From positions 3,658,001 to 3,722,000 of the forward strand of contig NZ_CP026538.1 of the NCBI RefSeq assembly GCF_004135975.1: a DNA stretch of 64,000 nt, in the 5' to 3' direction. The notes beneath the pieces are model-generated. The model did no database searches. It had not been told where the DNA came from and saw nothing but the letters and a program-made list of their open reading frames with translations. The translations under genes and the position numbers were made by a program. Shown here piece after piece: positions 25,561 to 35,318 of the stretch. The DNA is from Solidesulfovibrio carbinolicus. Lineage in GTDB: Bacteria; Desulfobacterota; Desulfovibrionia; Desulfovibrionales; Desulfovibrionaceae. How positions within the stretch are numbered: the stretch's first letter is position 1; the number at the start of each line of letters is the position of its first letter.

Positions 25561-26913
25561 CTAGAACCTCGCGTAGATAAAGGGCGAATAGCCGCCGGCG
25601 GCCACGGCCATGGCCGAGGCTCCAAGCAGCACGGCCAGGGCGGCCAACCGGCCCCAGGCAGCCACAATCGCCTCGAACGAACCAAAACGGCGGCACACGG
25701 CCTGCCACACCCCGCCAAGAGGCATGGCAAAGACCACCGCCGCCGCCAACGCGGCCAGACGCTGGCGGGTGACCACGGCCAGCCAGGCGTAATCGAACCC
25801 TTCGGCCGTAAACGAGAAAAGCGCCTTGCAATAGGCCGCCGACACGGCGAAGTCCGAGGCCCGAAAAAGCACCCAGCCAAGCATGACGGCGGTGAGCAGA
25901 TAGCCGTGGCGCACCACGGCCGGGGCGCGGTCCAAAGCCCGGCCCAGACGGGTGCGTTCCAGGGACAAAAACACCCCGTGCCACAGGCCCCAGACCAGAA
26001 AATTGGCCGTGGCCCCGTGCCAGACGCCGCACAGGGCAAAGACGATCAGCAAATTGCACTGCACCCGCCAGGGCGCGGCGCGGCCGCCGCCCAGGGGGAT
26101 GTAGAGGTAGTCGCGAAACCAGGTGGACAGGGAAATATGCCAGCGTCGCCAGAACTCGCGCACGCTTTGGGCAATGTAGGGATGGTCGAAGTTCTCGGGC
26201 AGACGAGCCCCGAACAGGCGGCCGATGCCCACGGCCATGTCGGTGTAGCCGGAAAAATCGTAGTAGATCTGCGCCGTGTAGCAGACAAGCCCCAGCCAGG
26301 CCGTGGCCATGTCCAGACCGGCCGACCGGCTGAAGGCGTCATCGGCGATGGGGGCCAGGGATCCGGCGATCAGGGTTTTCTTGGCCAGGCCCACGGCCAG
26401 CCGCCAGCCGCCCTCCCGAAAGTCGTCAAGGGTCGGACGCGGCGCGGCCAGCTCCGGCAAAAGCGGCCCGAACCGGGCGATGGGGCCGGCGGTAATCTTG
26501 GGGAAAAAGGCCATGGCCGTGGCGAAACGCAGGCCGTTTGTCTCGGCGGCGAGCTGGCCGCGCCCGACGTCCATCAGATAGGCGATGGCCGAAAAGGTGA
26601 AAAACGACACGCCAAGGGGAGACGCGTCCGTAACATATTTATAGAAGGCGAGCAGGGCCACGTTGGCGGCCACGCCCAGGGCGACGAAGCGCCGCCGGGG
26701 CGGGCCTTGGCTGGCGTCGATCAAACGGCCAAGCAGGTAATTGCCCAGGATGGCCCCGGCCAGGATCGGCAGGCCGGCGGCGTCGGCCAGAAAGAAATAC
26801 ACGGCGCTTGCCGCCAGCAGCACCCCGCAGCGCAGACCTACGGGCGAAAGATAAAACAGCGCCAGGACCGCCGGCAAAAAGCCGTACAGAAAAAGCGGCG
26901 AATCCGGTATCAT
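25561..26913 (-). CDS. MBOAT-family O-acyltransferase (AlgI-like)
   Basis: 450 residues from the ATG at 26913 (AAGGAGG 4 nt upstream). About eleven membrane segments. MBOAT landmarks: REFWRRWHISLSTWFRDY and the catalytic-His segment CGVWHGATANFLVWGLWHG (given in part). In AlgI-type systems the MBOAT protein passes acetyl groups across the inner membrane to an AlgJ/AlgX-type transferase, here the next gene. Confidence 0.93.
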   Translation of the reverse strand: MIPDSPLFLYGFLPAVLALFYLSPVGLRCGVLLAASAVYFFLADAAGLPILAGAILGNYLLGRLIDASQGPPRRRFVALGVAANVALLAFYKYVTDASPLGVSFFTFSAIAYLMDVGRGQLAAETNGLRFATAMAFFPKITAGPIARFGPLLPELAAPRPTLDDFREGGWRLAVGLAKKTLIAGSLAPIADDAFSRSAGLDMATAWLGLVCYTAQIYYDFSGYTDMAVGIGRLFGARLPENFDHPYIAQSVREFWRRWHISLSTWFRDYLYIPLGGGRAAPWRVQCNLLIVFALCGVWHGATANFLVWGLWHGVFLSLERTRLGRALDRAPAVVRHGYLLTAVMLGWVLFRASDFAVSAAYCKALFSFTAEGFDYAWLAVVTRQRLAALAAAVVFAMPLGGVWQAVCRRFGSFEAIVAAWGRLAALAVLLGASAMAVAAGGYSPFIYARF

Positions 26914-27104
26914 ACCCCCTCCTTGCCGCAAGGCATGGCAGGGGGTTTACCCGCCGGCCGTCAAAATGCAAGTCGCCGCCAACGGGGCGGGCCTGGATCG
27001 CAGCCGAAAATTGCCGCCAACCCGGTTCGTCCAGGGGGCCGAAACGTCAACCGTCAGCCTCCCCGACTCTCGCAGCCAGCTCTCCAAGACAGAAGGGCAG
27101 CGCC

Positions 27105-28238
27105 TCAGCCTTTACGGCCCTCGGCCAAAAGCAGCGCGCCGGCCACGGCGGTCAGGGGCGCGGCCGTGACCAGTCCGAAGCTGCCGACCAGGGTATTGGC
27201 GATCTCCGCCGCCACATGGGGCATGGTGGCCACGTTGATAAGCGGCACGCCCTGGGCCATGACCACCATGAGCAGCGCCAGACTGCCGCCGCAGTAGGCC
27301 AGAAGCAGCGTGGTGGCCATGGTGCCGACCACCACCCGGCCGACCCGAAAACCCGAGAGGCAAAGGCCCATGCGCCCGATTTCCGGGTGGTGGGCGGCCA
27401 CCTCGGACTGGCTGGCGGCCACGTCCATGGCCACGTCCATGATGGCCCCGCTGGCCCCCAGGCAAATGGTGGCCAGAAACATGCGGCCGAGATCCAGGTG
27501 GGCGTAGCCGGTATAGAGGAGCATCTCGGCAAAGGGCTTGACCGAACCGGGCAAGGCAAAGCCCGGGGCGGTAGCTAGGGACAGCAGACAGGTGACGCCC
27601 ACGCCCCCAAGCGAGCCGAGGTAGGCGGCCAGGGAGCGGCGGTTCACGCCGCCAACCAGAAACACGATGGCCGCCATGAGCGCGGCGATGACGCCAAGGA
27701 CGCACAACATGGGATCGACCCCGGCCAGGGTGGCCGGCACCAGCACCTTCCACAGGAGCAGGGCCGTGAAGACAAACGAGACCACGGCCTTGACCCCGAC
27801 CAGACCGGCGTAGGCGATTAGGGCCAAGGCGAAAAGCCCCAGCAGCAGGCCCTGGAGCGAGAGCCGCCAATGATCCTGGGCCACGGCCGAGACAATGGCG
27901 TCGCCGCGCAGGGACAGGACCAGCAGGGCCGTGTCGCCCGGGGCGAAGAGCTTGTCCATTTCGAGCTTGCCGACCAGGATATTGTCGGCGACCACCGGCC
28001 GGCCGGCAAAGGGGCCGGAGACCGGAACCGCCGTCACCCGCTGCTCGCCCTCGCGCACGAGCCCGTATTGGCGCACGTGGGCATTGTCCACGGCCGTGAC
28101 CGTGGCCTTGACCTGATGCGCGTCGGCGGGCAGGCGTTCCTCGAAACCGGTGGGCCAAAGCCACAATCCGACGGAAAGCCCCGTCACGAGCGCCAGCAAC
28201 AACCAATCCTTCCGCGTCCCCAAACCCATCCGCGCCAT
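27105..28238 (-). CDS. YibE/F-family membrane protein
   Basis: 377 residues from the ATG at 28238 (AGGA 7 nt upstream). One N-terminal segment, a soluble beta-type domain (~45-115, QVKATVTAVDNAHVRQYG), then about seven membrane helices with GGVNRRSLAAYLGSLGG and GASGAIMDVAMDVAASQSEV, the signature of YibE/F proteins. Physiological role not established. The gap 26914-27104 on its 3' side has no gene. Confidence 0.85.
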   Translation of the reverse strand: MARMGLGTRKDWLLLALVTGLSVGLWLWPTGFEERLPADAHQVKATVTAVDNAHVRQYGLVREGEQRVTAVPVSGPFAGRPVVADNILVGKLEMDKLFAPGDTALLVLSLRGDAIVSAVAQDHWRLSLQGLLLGLFALALIAYAGLVGVKAVVSFVFTALLLWKVLVPATLAGVDPMLCVLGVIAALMAAIVFLVGGVNRRSLAAYLGSLGGVGVTCLLSLATAPGFALPGSVKPFAEMLLYTGYAHLDLGRMFLATICLGASGAIMDVAMDVAASQSEVAAHHPEIGRMGLCLSGFRVGRVVVGTMATTLLLAYCGGSLALLMVVMAQGVPLINVATMPHVAAEIANTLVGSFGLVTAAPLTAVAGALLLAEGRKG

Positions 28239-28510
28239 GCCAATCCTTTTCCCGGGCGGCCTGTCGCCGGCCGGGCCTTGTGTTGTTGTCCACGCCGTGA
28301 ACGGGAATCCGGCCGTTGGCCCCGGCCATGCCGGCGTCCCGTCCTTGGCGAAACCGAGATTCCCAGGACTTGGGACCATAAGTCCGGGGCCGCGCTCCGG
28401 AACATGATTCCAGGTCGCGGCCCCGGCCGGTCGCCGGCGGAGATATACTCCCCGGCGCTCTCCCTATGCTTGGCGTTGCCTACCAGCCCCCTTTTCACCA
28501 TTCGGGGGGT

Positions 28511-28548
28511 CCGGGGGCCTCAGGCCCCCGGCCGCCGGAGGCATCTTA
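28511..28548 (-). repeat. 3'-end palindromic repeat, copy B
   Basis: CCGGGGGCCTCAGGCCCCCGG followed by GCCGCCGGAGGCATCTT, just after the phoA stop (28566) when read on the minus strand; probably its terminator. The remaining gap 28239-28510 holds no gene. Confidence 0.75.
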
Positions 28549-28565
28549 CCCTCTTCTTTCTTCCT

Positions 28566-30128
28566 CTAATTACTGGCGATCTGCTTGTCGCCGAGAGCCC
28601 CCATGAGCTTTTTGGCCAGATCGGTGTTGTCGTAGTAGCCGGCGAAGACTTCCGCGCCCGGTCCCACGGCCGAGGTGACCACGGGCACGCCGGTGTGGGA
28701 GTAGCTGGTCCAACCGATGCCGGCTTTCTGGCCGAGAATGTGGGTGAGCGCCACGGCCAGGGGCTCGTAGCCGCCGTAGGCCCGGTAGTCCATTTCGTCC
28801 CCGGACTTCTGGGATTCGCCCTGCATGGAGCGGGCGAAGGCGTCCTTGACGGCCGCGACTTCGAAATCGCGCAGGTACAGGCCGTAGGGGTTGGCCGGGG
28901 AGGTCACGTTTTCGTCGGGCTTGGGAGCGCTCTTCATGGCTTCGAGGTCGGCCTCGGTGGGGACGATGAGGCCGAAGCTCTCCTTGATCATGGGCACGAC
29001 GTCTTCGAACTTGGCCGAGGCGGCGTCGTGGGTCTTTTTGTATTCCTTCAGCGCCGCGGTGAAGCCTTCGAAGGAGGCCTTCTGGTTTTTGAGGTAGTCG
29101 TAATAGTTGCCGTAGCGGGTGCCGGCAAAGCCCAGGGTCATGCCGCCGCACTCGTGGTCGCCGGTGACGACGATAAGCGTTTCCTTGGGGTGCTTTTCGG
29201 CGAATTTGACGGCTTCGGCCACGGCGGCGTCAAAGGCCAGGGTGTCTTCGATGGAGGCGGCGGCGTCGTTGGCGTGGCAGGCCCAGTCGATCTTGCCGCC
29301 TTCGACCATGAAGAAAAAACCCTTGGGGTTGTCCAGCAGTTCGATGCCCTTGGCGGTGTACTCGGCCAGGGTCAGGCCTTTCTTGTCGCCGTCCAGGGCG
29401 TAGGGCAGGGCCTTGTCGGCGTCGAGTTCGGGGTTGAGCGCCACGAGCTTGGTCCCGGGCTTGGCGGCTTTGATCGCTTCAGCCGTGTCGGCCACGACGT
29501 AGCCGGCGGCCTTCATGGCGTCCAGGGCGTTTTGCTTCTCGCCTTCGATCTTGGATTTCTTGCCGGCCGGGTCCTTGAAGCCGCCGCCGCCGAAGTAGTC
29601 GAAACCGCTTTTGGCGGCTTCCATGGAAATCTCATAATAATTGTTGCGGCTGGGCTGATGGGCGTAGAAACAGGCCGGGGTGGCGTGGTCCAGGGACACG
29701 CTGGAGACGATGCCGACCTTGTAGCCTTTGTCACGGGCTTTTTCGGCCATGGTGGGCACGGGCTTTTTCGCCCCGTCCACGCCGATGGCCCCGTTGTAGC
29801 TTTTCACGCCCGAGGCCAGGGCGGTGCCGGCCGCGCCGGAGTCGGTGATGATGGAATTGAGTGAATAGGTGGTGGTCATGCCCTGGACCGGCATCTTGTT
29901 CATGACGAGTTTGACGATGCCGGGTTCGGGTTTGCCGTCCTTGGCGGCCAGGAAGTATTCGGCGGCGCTGCGCTGGGCCATGGCCAGACCGTCGCCGATG
30001 AAGAAAAAGACGTACTTGGGCGCGGCGGCATGGGCGCTGGTGGCGGCCAGCATGAGGATGGCCAGGACGATCCAGGCCAAGCGGTTGATATGGGCCGCGC
30101 AAAAAGGCGGCAGGACGTGTCGGCGCAT
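28566..30128 (-). CDS. phoA: Alkaline phosphatase (PhoA family)
   Basis: 520 residues from the ATG at 30128 with GGAGG 8 nt upstream; a longer in-frame start exists but lacks a ribosome site. Signal peptide to ~35 (AATSAHA). Metal site begins with FFFIGDG (Asp46), and the phosphorylated Ser97 lies in IITDSGAAGT. DHATPACFYAHQPSR, GGKIDWACHAND and VTGDHECGG supply the further zinc/magnesium ligands, and SHTGVPV the late one. Periplasmic enzyme that releases phosphate from organic esters. No Pho box was recognised upstream. Confidence 0.92.
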   Translation of the reverse strand: MRRHVLPPFCAAHINRLAWIVLAILMLAATSAHAAAPKYVFFFIGDGLAMAQRSAAEYFLAAKDGKPEPGIVKLVMNKMPVQGMTTTYSLNSIITDSGAAGTALASGVKSYNGAIGVDGAKKPVPTMAEKARDKGYKVGIVSSVSLDHATPACFYAHQPSRNNYYEISMEAAKSGFDYFGGGGFKDPAGKKSKIEGEKQNALDAMKAAGYVVADTAEAIKAAKPGTKLVALNPELDADKALPYALDGDKKGLTLAEYTAKGIELLDNPKGFFFMVEGGKIDWACHANDAAASIEDTLAFDAAVAEAVKFAEKHPKETLIVVTGDHECGGMTLGFAGTRYGNYYDYLKNQKASFEGFTAALKEYKKTHDAASAKFEDVVPMIKESFGLIVPTEADLEAMKSAPKPDENVTSPANPYGLYLRDFEVAAVKDAFARSMQGESQKSGDEMDYRAYGGYEPLAVALTHILGQKAGIGWTSYSHTGVPVVTSAVGPGAEVFAGYYDNTDLAKKLMGALGDKQIASN

Positions 30129-30304
30129 GGTTGTTTCCTCCGTTTCGTGTATCGCCAAACGGATAGGCCGGCCGTGTGACGAACCCGTGGCGCGCTTGTG
30201 GCGTTTGCGGCCGCAAAACGGCCGCCGCCCTTGCTCCCCGGCGGCGCGAACGCTACAAGCGTGTCGCGACGCCGCCGAATCGGGCGCGCCAAGGAAACGC
30301 CGCC

Positions 30305-33300
30305 ATGCCGCGACATCTGCCCGCCATTTTGCTGGCCCTGGGGCTTTTCGCCCTGGCCCTTTTCGCCCGACTGCCCCACCTCGACCGCGAGTCGCTGTGG
30401 GAAGACGACTGGCTGGCCCTCGACCGTGCCTCCATGGCTCCGGCCGAAATGGCCCGCATCCAGCAATGGCTCGGGCCCTCGCGCACCACCTACGACTTCC
30501 ACCCGCCCCTGTATTACGTCCTGGAACACACCATCCTGGGCTTCGACCGCAGCGTCTACGCGGTCAAATTCTCGGGCGTCTTGGCCGGGGCGCTGACCGT
30601 CGTCGTGCTGTTTTTCCTGGGCCGGGCGCTTTTCTCCACGGCCGCCGGCCTGGGCTGCGGGGTGCTGGCCGCCGGCTGCCTCTACCACGTGGCCGCCTCC
30701 CGTTCGATCAAGGTCTATGTCCTGCTGCTCTTGGTCTTTTCGGCCAGCCAGCTGGCCCTGTGGCAGGCGCTCAAACGCGGCCGGGGGCGTGAATGGCTGC
30801 TCTACGCGTTTTTGGGTGCGGCCCTGCTCTATACCGCTTACGTCGGCGCGCCGGCCCTGGCCGCCCAGGCGGCTTTTGCCACCGCCTTTCTCCTGGTCCA
30901 CAGCCGCGACATACCGGGCCGCCCCGACGCCGCGCCCACCGACCGCCGCCGCGTGGCCTGGGCGGCTTGCGGCTTTGCCCTGGCCGGCCTGGCCTATCTG
31001 CCCTGGCTTCCGGGACTCTTTTTCATCCAGGAGACCTTCCACAACCCGGCCGTGCGCGCCCTGGCCCGGTTCGACTGGCCGCTTTTTGCCGGCGTGCTGG
31101 CCGATTTCGGTCGTTACGCCCATCCCGCCCCCGGGCCGTGGCCGTATATCCTCCCTATCGCGGCCGGGCTTGGGCTGCTTGCGGCCTTACGGCGTCGCCA
31201 ATGGCTCCAGACGCTGCTCATCCTCCTGCCGAGCCTGGCTTCGGTGGCTGCCATTATTACGGCCAAGTCCGAGATGAACGAGATCCTCTCCACCCGCCAT
31301 TTCGTGCTGCTGCTGCCGGCCCTGCTCTTACTCGCCGGCAACGGCGCGGCCGCGCTTGGCGCGCTCCTGCCCGGCCCGACCTGGGGCAAAACCGCCCTGG
31401 CCGGCCTTTTCGCCGCCATTCTGGCCCTGCCCCAGTATACCGATCTGCCCCGCCTGTGGTCCCACACCATCAGCTACGACAAGGAACTGGCCGCCTTTCT
31501 GGCCACGGCCCGGGGGCCGGCCGAGGCCATCGAATGTTTCGGCTACAAAGCGCCCATCAAGCGTTTCGGCCTGGGCTGGTATCTGGACGGCCGCGTTACC
31601 CCCCTGGCCGAGACGGCCGGCGCGCCCGAGGCCGGCTATCTGCGGGTTCTTGCCGTGCAAAACAGCATCGGCGCGCCCATGGTCGAGCTGCCCGGGGCCG
31701 TGCCCGCAACCGATTTCGCCATCTCCATCTTCCGCACCCGGGCGCAGCGCCTGGGGATCGTGCGCCGCGCCCCTATCGCGCTTACCCCCGACGCGTCGGG
31801 CCGTTTCACCTACGCCGACGCCTTTGACGACCTGCGCGTCTACGCCGACGCGGCAAGCCTCACAAACCTCGCCCCGGACCCGGAACGCTCGCTGTTGGCC
31901 CCCATCGGCATCCGTCCCGGAACCGTGCGCTACGATTTCCTGGTCCCCGACGGCGTTACCCTGGACGCCGCCGCGCTGTCCGCCGGCCTGCGCCTGTACA
32001 AACGCCACGCCAGCCACCAAGCGCCCTGCTTCGTGGACATCGAGGTCAGCCGTGACGGCGGCCCCTTTGCAACGCTCACTCGCCTCACCGACGCCGACTT
32101 CGCCGGCCTCGCCGCCGGCCCCTGCCCGAGCCTGCTGGAAATCCCCATCTACAACACCTGCCGCAAGCTTGGCCGGGACATCGACCTGACCGGCCGGCTG
32201 GCCGGCAGCCGCCGCTTCTCCCTGCGCCTGACGCTCTCCCCGGGCCTGGAGGAAGGCTATCTCCACCTCGACGATCTGGCGCTTGCCGCCGCGCTTTCCG
32301 GCACGGCCCAGCCCCTGGCCGGCCCCCGGGCCATCCTCGAACGGCTAACGGCCAGCGGCGCCCTGGGCCGGGGCGACCCGGCCATCCCGCGTCTGGCCCC
32401 GGGCGGCCCCTTTGCCCTGGCCGCCACGCCCGACGCCGCTGCCCTGCCCGGCGTTACCGGCGGCCCCCAGACCCTTGCCGCCTACAAGGCCGCGCACCCG
32501 GGCGAACAGCCCGTGGCCGTGCTGGCCGACGCCTCGGGCGCGCCGGCCGTGGAGCTTTTCGACCCCGATCTGGCCGGCCCGCGCCTGTGCCTGTCCGGCA
32601 AGGAACCAGCCGTCGAAACCACGGGCACGGGCGGCAGGGCCCAGGCGCTGACCGTGACCGGCAGCCTCGACGCGCCGTCGTTTAGCCTGTCCGGCCAGGC
32701 CGTGGACATTCCGGTGGCCGCGCCGGCCGGCACGACCCTGGCCGTCAACGCCGGGGGACAGGGCCGGCTGTGGTGGCGGCCGGATTTTTCCAAGGCCCGC
32801 TTCGCCGCCATGGTCCTGGATTCGGCCCACAACGTCCGTCCCGTGCCCGACGCCGACAACGACGGCGGCCTGTCCTGCCGGGACGCCTCCCCCTGCCGGG
32901 CCGATTTTCCCTTTCTCTCCGGCTTTCCCATGCGGCGCGCCACGCTTACGGTCTATCCCCGGGTCGCCAACGATCCAGAGGGTAAAAACGCCGCCCATGT
33001 GCTCGTCTCCACCGATGGCGGCGCGACCTTCCGGCCGGTGCTGTCCCTGGTCAGCGACCGCTCGGGCGGCTGGACGCCGCTTTTTACGCCCTACCGCCTG
33101 GAGCTGCCTCTGGAAAAGACCTCGGGAATGCTCGCCGTCCGGCTGGAGATGACCGGGGACGGAGCCCAGTTCTGGTCCCACACCCGGCCCATCGACGCCA
33201 TGGCCCTGACCCTGGCCCTGGACACGCGCGCCCTGGACGCCTTTGAGCTGCCCGCCGGTCCGGCCGTCCTGCGCCTGACCCATCCCGGGGCCAACGCCGT

Positions 33301-33358
33301 CTGCTACGCCGCCGACACCGCGCCCATCCCCTTCCCGGCCGAGTTGGAACGCCAGTGA
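30305..33358 (+). CDS. Large GT-C/PMT-type membrane glycosyltransferase
   Basis: 1017 residues from the ATG at 30305 (AAGGA 11 nt upstream). The N-terminal ~410 residues have about ten membrane helices and GT-C features: an early acidic pair in WEDDWLALD (~residue 33) and YDFHPPLYYVLEH (~65), as in ArnT/PMT enzymes that use polyprenyl-phosphate sugars. The remaining ~600 residues are a soluble, beta-rich extension, probably periplasmic, that contains pairs of Cys and FSGWT-like strands; I do not recognise it. Acceptor unknown. Single gene, transcribed away from phoA. Confidence 0.8.
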   Translation: MPRHLPAILLALGLFALALFARLPHLDRESLWEDDWLALDRASMAPAEMARIQQWLGPSRTTYDFHPPLYYVLEHTILGFDRSVYAVKFSGVLAGALTVVVLFFLGRALFSTAAGLGCGVLAAGCLYHVAASRSIKVYVLLLLVFSASQLALWQALKRGRGREWLLYAFLGAALLYTAYVGAPALAAQAAFATAFLLVHSRDIPGRPDAAPTDRRRVAWAACGFALAGLAYLPWLPGLFFIQETFHNPAVRALARFDWPLFAGVLADFGRYAHPAPGPWPYILPIAAGLGLLAALRRRQWLQTLLILLPSLASVAAIITAKSEMNEILSTRHFVLLLPALLLLAGNGAAALGALLPGPTWGKTALAGLFAAILALPQYTDLPRLWSHTISYDKELAAFLATARGPAEAIECFGYKAPIKRFGLGWYLDGRVTPLAETAGAPEAGYLRVLAVQNSIGAPMVELPGAVPATDFAISIFRTRAQRLGIVRRAPIALTPDASGRFTYADAFDDLRVYADAASLTNLAPDPERSLLAPIGIRPGTVRYDFLVPDGVTLDAAALSAGLRLYKRHASHQAPCFVDIEVSRDGGPFATLTRLTDADFAGLAAGPCPSLLEIPIYNTCRKLGRDIDLTGRLAGSRRFSLRLTLSPGLEEGYLHLDDLALAAALSGTAQPLAGPRAILERLTASGALGRGDPAIPRLAPGGPFALAATPDAAALPGVTGGPQTLAAYKAAHPGEQPVAVLADASGAPAVELFDPDLAGPRLCLSGKEPAVETTGTGGRAQALTVTGSLDAPSFSLSGQAVDIPVAAPAGTTLAVNAGGQGRLWWRPDFSKARFAAMVLDSAHNVRPVPDADNDGGLSCRDASPCRADFPFLSGFPMRRATLTVYPRVANDPEGKNAAHVLVSTDGGATFRPVLSLVSDRSGGWTPLFTPYRLELPLEKTSGMLAVRLEMTGDGAQFWSHTRPIDAMALTLALDTRALDAFELPAGPAVLRLTHPGANAVCYAADTAPIPFPAELERQ

Positions 33359-33425
33359 TTGCCTTGGCAACCACTGCTGTCCGGGATACGGGTGTCCGAT
33401 AGTCGCGACGCAAGGAGGAACGACC

Positions 33426-34592
33426 ATGGACTTGTCCAAGATGGGGGAAAACACCCGCAGCGTGCGGGCCGGCGAACGCCTCGACCGCCGGGTGGGCGGC
33501 GTCACCACGCCCATCCACACCGCCGCCGCCTACATGGCCGCCGACGACGTGGAAGGGGCCTACCGCTACCCGCGCTACTTGAACATTCCCACCCAGGCCG
33601 CCCCGGCCGAGAAGCTGGCCGCCCTGGAAGGGGCCGAGACCGCCATCGCCCTGGCCTCGGGCATGGCCGCCATCGCCTCAAGCCTGCTCGCCGTGCTCCA
33701 GACCGGCGACCATGTGGTGCTCCAGGCCGACCTCTACGGCGGCACCCACCGGTTCCTCATGGCCGAACTGACCCGCCTGGGCATCGGCTTCACCATGGTT
33801 TCCGAAGCCGATGCCGGCCGGCTGGAAGCCGCCGTCACCGAGCGCACCCGGGCCGTTTTCGTGGAAACGCCAAGCAATCCGCTGCTGCGCGTCATCGATC
33901 TTGAAGGCGTGGCCGCCATGGCCAAAAAGCGGGGGCTTATCTCCATGGTGGACAACACCTTTGCCTCGCCCATCAACCAAAAGCCCCTCGCCCTGGGCTT
34001 TGATCTGTCCATCCACAGCGGCACCAAATACTTAAACGGCCACAGCGACCTCAACTGCGGCCTGGTCGCCGGCTCCAAGGCGCTTGTTGACGCGGTCAAG
34101 GAGCGGGCCGTCAACTTCGGCCAGACGCTCAACACCTACGACTGCTACCTGCTGGAACGCGGCATGAAGACGCTGTCCCTGCGCATGGCCCGGCACAACG
34201 ACAACGCCCAGGCCGTGGCCGAGCGGCTGGCCGCCCGCAAAGGGGTCTCGGCCGTCCACTATCCGGGCCTGCCCACCCACCCCGGCCATGAGCTGGCCAA
34301 GCGCCAGATGCTCGGCTTTGGCGGCATGATGTCCTTTGCCCTGGACTGTTCGCCCGAGGCCGCCCGGACCTTCATGGACGCCCTGACGCTGATCCTCGAA
34401 GCCGTGAGCCTGGGCGGCATCGAATCCCTGGCCTGCTTCCCGGCCGTGACTTCCCACGCCAAGATGCCGCGCGAGGATCGCCTGGCCATCGGCGTCGGCG
34501 ACACCCTGGTGCGCCTGTCTGTCGGCTGCGAGGACGCCGATGACATCATCGCCGACCTCGCCCAGGCCATGGACGCCGCCGGCCTCGCCTGA
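33426..34592 (+). CDS. Trans-sulfuration PLP enzyme (cystathionine gamma-synthase/beta-lyase type)
   Basis: 388 residues with AAGGAGG before the ATG. PLP fold type I, Cys/Met metabolism family: ALASGMAAI and LYGGTH (phosphate loop, Tyr104), ETPSNPLLRVID, DNTFASP, and the Schiff-base Lys201 in HSGTKYLNGHSD. C-terminal GGIESLACFPAVTSHA and GDTLVRLSVGCED match the family end. It could be MetB, MetC, or a methionine gamma-lyase or MetZ-like enzyme; the sequence alone does not decide. Confidence 0.9.
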   Translation: MDLSKMGENTRSVRAGERLDRRVGGVTTPIHTAAAYMAADDVEGAYRYPRYLNIPTQAAPAEKLAALEGAETAIALASGMAAIASSLLAVLQTGDHVVLQADLYGGTHRFLMAELTRLGIGFTMVSEADAGRLEAAVTERTRAVFVETPSNPLLRVIDLEGVAAMAKKRGLISMVDNTFASPINQKPLALGFDLSIHSGTKYLNGHSDLNCGLVAGSKALVDAVKERAVNFGQTLNTYDCYLLERGMKTLSLRMARHNDNAQAVAERLAARKGVSAVHYPGLPTHPGHELAKRQMLGFGGMMSFALDCSPEAARTFMDALTLILEAVSLGGIESLACFPAVTSHAKMPREDRLAIGVGDTLVRLSVGCEDADDIIADLAQAMDAAGLA

Positions 34593-34705
34593 TCCCCCTT
34601 TGCCCCGCGCCGCGAAATGCTTATACAAGCACAAGGCGGCGCGAGGCCGCCCTTCCCGTCACCCAGGCCGTTGTCCCAGGCCGCCAAACGCCCTTCGGAG
34701 GCCGC

Positions 34706-35293
34706 ATGAAAGCTCTTGCCCTCGGCATCCTCGCCGCCCTCATCCTGTTGGCCGCACCCGGTAGCCAGGCCCTGGCCGCCGAAGCTTCCGAGGCCCCGGG
34801 GGCCAAGCCCCTGGCTGTGGGGACCGCCTTCCCCGACGTGCCGCTCATTGGCCCCGTCAGCCCGGAACTGGCCGAAAACCTCGGCATCTCCCAAAATGGC
34901 CCGACACCTATCGCCAAAATCAAGGCCGAGGTGCTCATCGTCGAAATTTTCAGCATGTACTGCCCGTTTTGCCAACGTGACGCCCCTACCGTCAACGAAC
35001 TGGCCGCGCTCATCGACAAGCGCGGTCTGGCTGATCGCGTCAAGATCATCGGCATCGGCGCCGGCAACTCCGACACCGAGGTGGACATCTTCCGCAAGAA
35101 GTTCAAAGTCCCGTTCGCCCTTTTTTCCGACGCCACCTTCGCCGTCCACAGCGCCGTGGGCCAAGTCGGCACGCCCTATTACTACGTGCTTAAAAAGACG
35201 CCCCAGGGCTTTACCATCGTCGCCGCCCACCTCGGCCTCATCCATTCCCCGGCCGATTTCCTCAAGGACGTGACGGCCAAAGCCGGCTTGTAA
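34706..35293 (+). CDS. Periplasmic thioredoxin-like/redoxin protein (CPFC)
   Basis: 195 residues. Signal peptide ending near residue 25 (ALAA). Thioredoxin-fold core with a CPFC active site at Cys86/Cys89 (EIFSMYCPFCQRDAP), and cis-Pro region VGTPYYYVL. It looks like a TlpA/AhpC-TSA-type redoxin working in the periplasm as a thiol reductase or peroxidase partner. It is followed 25 nt later by a second redoxin and then rubrerythrin, an oxidative-stress cluster. Confidence 0.85.
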   Translation: MKALALGILAALILLAAPGSQALAAEASEAPGAKPLAVGTAFPDVPLIGPVSPELAENLGISQNGPTPIAKIKAEVLIVEIFSMYCPFCQRDAPTVNELAALIDKRGLADRVKIIGIGAGNSDTEVDIFRKKFKVPFALFSDATFAVHSAVGQVGTPYYYVLKKTPQGFTIVAAHLGLIHSPADFLKDVTAKAGL

Positions 35294-35318
35294 CCCCAGT
35301 CGAGAGCGAGGAACCGCC

